Positions 4,801 to 6,045 of a DNA stretch of 6,045 bases are shown piece by piece. The notes beneath the pieces were generated by a model that was not told where the DNA came from, made no database searches, and saw only the letters and a program-made list of their open reading frames with translations. Every line of letters starts with the position of its first letter. The first letter of the stretch is position 1. The translations under genes were made by a program, and so were the position numbers. This DNA comes from an uncultured Pseudomonadota bacterium (lineage in GTDB: Bacteria > Myxococcota_A > UBA9042 > CAIXZC01). Where the stretch lies: NCBI GenBank assembly GCA_937884235.1, contig CALGBT010000129.1:1-6045 (forward strand), written 5' to 3'.

Positions 4801-6045
4801 CTCCTGAGCAACACTGCCTCGAAGGATTCGGATGCCTTGGGGTTCCCTGCGAAGGCGCCACTGACTGCCCCGTCGGTTGGTGCATCGAACACCAGGGAGA
4901 GAAGGTCTGCACCGTCCCCTGCGACGACGACTGCCCAGAGGGCTGGATCTGCGCCACTGTGGTCCCGGGCACGCCGGCCGAGATGGCCATTTGCCTCTCC
5001 CTGCATCCCGCGCTGTGCAAGCCCTGCGTCAGTTCGTACGACTGCACTCGCACCGACGGGCTCAAGGGTTACTGCCTCTCTTTCCCTGACGAAACCAGCG
5101 CCTGTGGGGCCGCCTGCAGCAATAACGATCAGTGCCCCATGGGCTACACCTGCGGTCCCGCCACCAGCGTCGAGGGCGAGGCGCTGCAGCAATGCCTGCC
5201 CGACGGCGGCCTCTGCGGTGCCGACCCGGTGAAGCCGCCGCCGGACGGTGAGTGTGAGATCACCAACAGTTGGGGAAGCTGCCCGGGCCTCTTCACCACC
5301 ACCGAGAGTGGCGAGACCATTTGCATCGGCCCTGCGCCCATGGACGAACTGTGCAACAACCTCGACGATGACTGCGATGGTGAGGTCGACGAAGAGAATT
5401 GTAGCGTCTGCGGCACCGCCGATGCCTGTGAACCGAACAGCACCGAGGAAGACCTCCAGGAGTGCGGTGCATGCTCATCACGAATTCGCACCCGGGCCTG
5501 CGACGGCTTCTGCCGCTGGTCGGACTGGAGCCCCTGGTCCGACTGCACCGAACCGGGCGGCAGCGGCGACTGCCTGCCCGGCGACCCGGGCGAAGAGCAG
5601 CAACCTTGCGGCAACTGCGGCAACCAGACCCGCAGCCGCTCCTGCACCGACGAGTGCAGTTGGGGGGAATGGGCCGACTGGAGCGCCTGCGCCGACCAGG
5701 GGGCCTGCGCCCCGGGCCAAACCGAAGAAGCATCCGAAGGGTGTGGCAACTGCGGCAGCAGAACTCGCAAACGCACCTGCACCGACCAGTGCCAATGGGG
5801 TGGTTGGGGCGACTGGGGAGCCTGCAACAACCAGGGGGCCTGCAGCCCCGGCCAAACCACCGACGGCGGCTGCGACAAATGCGCCCAGAAGAGCTGCAAC
5901 AGCAGCTGCCAGTGGGGCTCCTGCGCTTTGAAGCCCGGCTCCCAGTGCGAATGGCAGGAAGGCAAAAACTGGGAGTGCTGCGGCTCCGGCAAATGGCACT
6001 TCTGCCTCCCCTCCACCTGCCAGTGGTCCCCCACCTGCGCCCCGT
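1755..6045 (+). CDS. Giant secreted precursor: NAGPA glycosidase + seven-blade FG-GAP + MYXO-CTERM-like tail, fused in frame to a cysteine-rich lipoprotein; 3' end beyond the window
   Basis: One frame is open from the ATG at 1755 to the window edge (1430 codons, no stop). Order of parts: signal peptide with A-L-A cleavage after residue 22; phosphodiester glycosidase (NAGPA) domain about 40-262; seven calcium-loop blades 273-668; a thrombospondin-like module 698-720; DDGN-CT-type cysteine repeats 730-776; a cysteine module 807-866; a MYXO-CTERM-like tail 947-977 (Gly-Cys, Gly-rich linker, hydrophobic helix, R-T-R-K). Without a stop, Met978 then starts a lipoprotein signal with lipobox L-A-G-C (Cys993), followed by more cysteine modules, a MopE-type acidic motif (1200-1212) and thrombospondin-like repeats 1237-1390. 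The first half should be an exported, surface-anchored enzyme-adhesin acting on a sugar phosphodiester; the second a lipid-anchored adhesive protein. The start is set by GAGGAGG at 1738. The join is odd: the tail normally ends a protein. A lost stop codon, a sequencing error or a real two-part precursor are all possible. Presence and frame are certain; the single-product reading is not. Confidence 0.85.
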   Translation, partial: MLKVRTFMTLLLTALQIWPALAGETWTSPHPGVQHLFKTTSLPLHIHALVIDLCAPGTDVRATAPGEKKRTTSSFGKLVGAQAAINADFFSYEGYNVIGYAMGNGEHWPGTGDSGWQSVLAFGRGHADFSDEAEIFGPQWWTTEAVSGFAQIVKDGTAIQSYDCSGHFCQRHPRTAVGLSQDRRTLYMMVIDGRTGISIGVTLKELATFMQELGAYDAVNLDGGGSTAMWTQAEGVVNNPSDGTERVVANHLAAFASGSGQPGVCNEWPPEQVMIDSALFDAAASTDIDGDGWGDFCARAAGGLRCRLTGTNALAQEIAGPDPELSNNNGWNHPSHYGTIHMGDINGDGLADVCARGNSGMRCWLSVGDGFDPTTISGPDWSDAKGWEAEKYYATIRMLDVNGDGMADLCGRGPDGIRCYRATGEGFDGGIDGPELSDANGWGSPQYYATIRSGDINGDGMDDLCARGAAGFMCWPATGDGFGAEIGGPTWNDAGGWDEMRHWATIRMPDINGDGLMDLCGRGPGGIECFPSTGNGFGALVPGPTMSDDTGWHDQTNYLPLRWGDINGDGRMDLCARANAGMLCWPSLGESFGDAIDGPAMSDANGWFQAKYYNAIRLTDVDGDGLADLCARKPEGLKCWLSDGSGFPGTWIGPEWSDANGWGALQHWAATRLATPRNVSPCLYPGACSPAASESQSCGECGTASRYCDENCEWTEWTSCWSDGGVNDLCLDDNPCTDDLCGTDGNCESQFNQDPCDDGNQCTEAACTQGICEATGYKELCCMEHDDCGSPLERCDPDFHICLPVLCATCTTHEDCGPMGNLCLTLENGTVCGAACGDDQIICPDDFHCLAFGSLPPQCVPLDGSCECEPHVETICKGSKLHWLDGCGQLEEIADDCAGRGCVGSTCCPPGTVAENGACQGEPWGDIVAEGDAGDLEEPGAGGSSGCAAGTDLGGGGRAFPLLLVLLALLVAGRTRKMGALLGLVMVATLAGCGAAVGDSNDGGIKFEYLGPTDSTPEQHCLEGFGCLGVPCEGATDCPVGWCIEHQGEKVCTVPCDDDCPEGWICATVVPGTPAEMAICLSLHPALCKPCVSSYDCTRTDGLKGYCLSFPDETSACGAACSNNDQCPMGYTCGPATSVEGEALQQCLPDGGLCGADPVKPPPDGECEITNSWGSCPGLFTTTESGETICIGPAPMDELCNNLDDDCDGEVDEENCSVCGTADACEPNSTEEDLQECGACSSRIRTRACDGFCRWSDWSPWSDCTEPGGSGDCLPGDPGEEQQPCGNCGNQTRSRSCTDECSWGEWADWSACADQGACAPGQTEEASEGCGNCGSRTRKRTCTDQCQWGGWGDWGACNNQGACSPGQTTDGGCDKCAQKSCNSSCQWGSCALKPGSQCEWQEGKNWECCGSGKWHFCLPSTCQWSPTCAP
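1872..2540 (+). other. Phosphodiester glycosidase (NAGPA/DUF2233-type) domain
   Basis: Residues about 40-262 carry the family landmarks in order: I-N-A-D-F-F (85-90), P-R-T-A-V-G (173-178) and N-L-D-G-G-G-S-T-A-M (220-229). The D-G-G-G-S-T loop is the family signature and is intact. The animal enzyme removes GlcNAc from a phosphodiester on lysosomal proteins; bacterial relatives are thought to cleave sugar-phosphate linkages in surface glycans. Being exported and followed by adhesive modules, this one probably acts outside the cell. The substrate is unknown. Confidence 0.85.
2571..3758 (+). repeat. Seven FG-GAP/VCBS-type repeats, likely a seven-bladed beta-propeller
   Basis: Seven copies of D-[IV]-[ND]-G-D-G calcium loops begin at residues 287, 344, 400, 455, 510, 565 and 620, spaced 57, 56, 55, 55, 55 and 55. 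Each is followed by D-[FVL]-C-[AG]-R and, after exactly eight residues between the cysteines, a second Cys in a G-x-x-C-[WYFR] context. A hydrophobic W-x-D-x-x-G-W stretch links most blades. Seven copies match a closed integrin-alpha-like propeller. The role is probably binding of sugar or protein at the surface, held rigid by calcium and disulfides. The DNA of the copies has drifted, so this is an old duplication. Confidence 0.9.
3846..3914 (+). other. Thrombospondin-type-1-like module in the first half
   Basis: Residues 698-720 follow the pattern C-G-x-C-G ... C-x-x-x-C-x-W-x-x-W-x-x-C, as in the four copies at 5463-5924. This copy is shorter: it lacks the R-x-R-x-C phrase, having S-R-Y-C instead. 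It connects the propeller to the cysteine-rich stalk. Confidence 0.6.
3942..4082 (+). other. DDGN-CT-type cysteine repeats
   Basis: Residues about 730-776 contain two tandem units of the form C-x-D-[DG]-N-x-C-T-[DE]-x-x-C-x-x-G-x-C (the first with L-D-D-N-P-C-T, the second with D-D-G-N-Q-C-T). Such units are frequent in large secreted proteins of Myxococcota and relatives, where they act as disulfide-linked stalks. Confidence 0.65.
4593..4685 (+). other. MYXO-CTERM-like sorting tail, internal
   Basis: Residues 947-977: Gly-Cys947, then A-A-G-T-D-L, four glycines, a hydrophobic helix from F960 to A972, and R974-T-R-K977. The three-part layout (Cys motif, helix, basic end) matches the MYXO-CTERM family, in which a rhombosortase/myxosortase-type protease is thought to cut near the Cys before surface anchoring. 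An acidic, Gly-rich spacer (about 924-945) precedes it, as is usual. Normally the basic cluster is the C-terminus; here translation continues. Confidence 0.75.
5340..5402 (+). other. MopE-type putative metal-binding motif
   Basis: Residues 1196-1216 read M-D-E-L-C-N-N-L-D-D-D-C-D-G-E-V-D-E-E-N-C. They match the C-[ND]-x-x-D-[ND]-D-C-D-G-x-[IV]-D-E pattern annotated as a putative metal-binding motif in surface proteins such as MopE. The acidic residues probably bind calcium or another divalent ion. Confidence 0.75.
5463..5924 (+). repeat. Four thrombospondin-type-1-like repeats
   Basis: Copies begin at Cys1237, Cys1285, Cys1330 and Cys1373 (spacing 48, 45, 43). The core is C-G-x-C-[GS] ... 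[TI]-R-x-R-x-C-x-x-x-C-x-W-x-x-W-x-x-W-x-x-C, followed by a short spacer with G-x-C-x-P-G. The fourth copy is degenerate: it has lost the Arg phrase and most Trp. Stacked Trp and Arg side chains with disulfides are typical of TSP1 folds; such repeats usually mediate adhesion. Further cysteine-rich sequence follows to the window edge. Confidence 0.75.

Larger units (their letters stand above)
4686..6045 (+). other. Lipoprotein unit downstream of the join, possibly a separate gene (partial)
   Basis: From Met978 the frame reads as a lipoprotein N-terminus: a hydrophobic stretch, then L-A-G-C with Cys993 (4731-4733), Gly at +2, and a polar acidic linker. The R-T-R-K just before could serve as its basic n-region. 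If translated alone it would span at least 453 residues. No Shine-Dalgarno sequence is visible before 4686, so independent initiation would rely on coupling to upstream translation. Content: cysteine modules to about 1154, a MopE-type motif, then thrombospondin-like repeats. I list it inside the larger reading frame because no stop separates them. Confidence 0.6.

Noticed and set aside
5144..6034. A 296-codon open frame on the minus strand
   Set aside because: Its Gln/Pro/Ser/His-rich protein is the complement of the cysteine- and Trp-rich repeats of the plus-strand gene. It has no recognisable domain.

Overview
The window is GC-rich bacterial DNA. The style of its proteins points to a deltaproteobacterial lineage such as Myxococcota, Bradymonadota or relatives: cysteine-rich secreted proteins, an acidic lipoprotein linker, a MYXO-CTERM-like sorting tail, DDGN-CT-type cysteine repeats, a MopE-type DNDCDG-like motif and bacterial thrombospondin-like repeats. 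This assignment comes from protein style and has not been checked by database comparison.

Three genes are visible and two of them run off the window. (1) Positions 1-554, minus strand: the N-terminal 184 residues of a lipoprotein that enters a right-handed beta-helix (pectate-lyase-like) domain. It has a good ribosome binding site and a plausible sigma70-type promoter. (2) Positions 791-1648, plus strand: a complete beta-class N6-adenine/N4-cytosine DNA methyltransferase with no restriction gene beside it. (3) Positions 1755-6045, plus strand: one uninterrupted reading frame of at least 1430 codons, still open at the window edge. Its first part (residues 1-977) is a secreted protein with a signal peptide, a phosphodiester glycosidase (NAGPA) domain, seven FG-GAP/VCBS-type blades, cysteine-rich modules and a MYXO-CTERM-like tail ending in R-T-R-K. 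Its second part (from Met978) starts at once, in the same frame, with a typical lipoprotein signal peptide (lipobox L-A-G-C, Cys993), then has cysteine-rich modules, a MopE-type acidic motif and four thrombospondin-type-1-like repeats.

The in-frame joining of a C-terminal surface-anchoring tail to an N-terminal lipoprotein signal is the most unusual feature. The two halves look like neighbouring genes of one operon that have lost their stop codon, since a single base change (AAG from TAG) at 4683 would separate them exactly. The other possibility is a true precursor processed into two anchored proteins. Both halves share a cysteine module and the thrombospondin-like module, so they probably belong to one surface-protein family.

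The non-coding parts are short. The 555-790 gap holds the leftward promoter and the methyltransferase ribosome binding site. The 1649-1754 gap holds a good promoter candidate, a 16-base perfect inverted repeat overlapping its -35 box, and a small hairpin just before the ribosome binding site. No tRNA, rRNA, CRISPR array or insertion sequence was seen.
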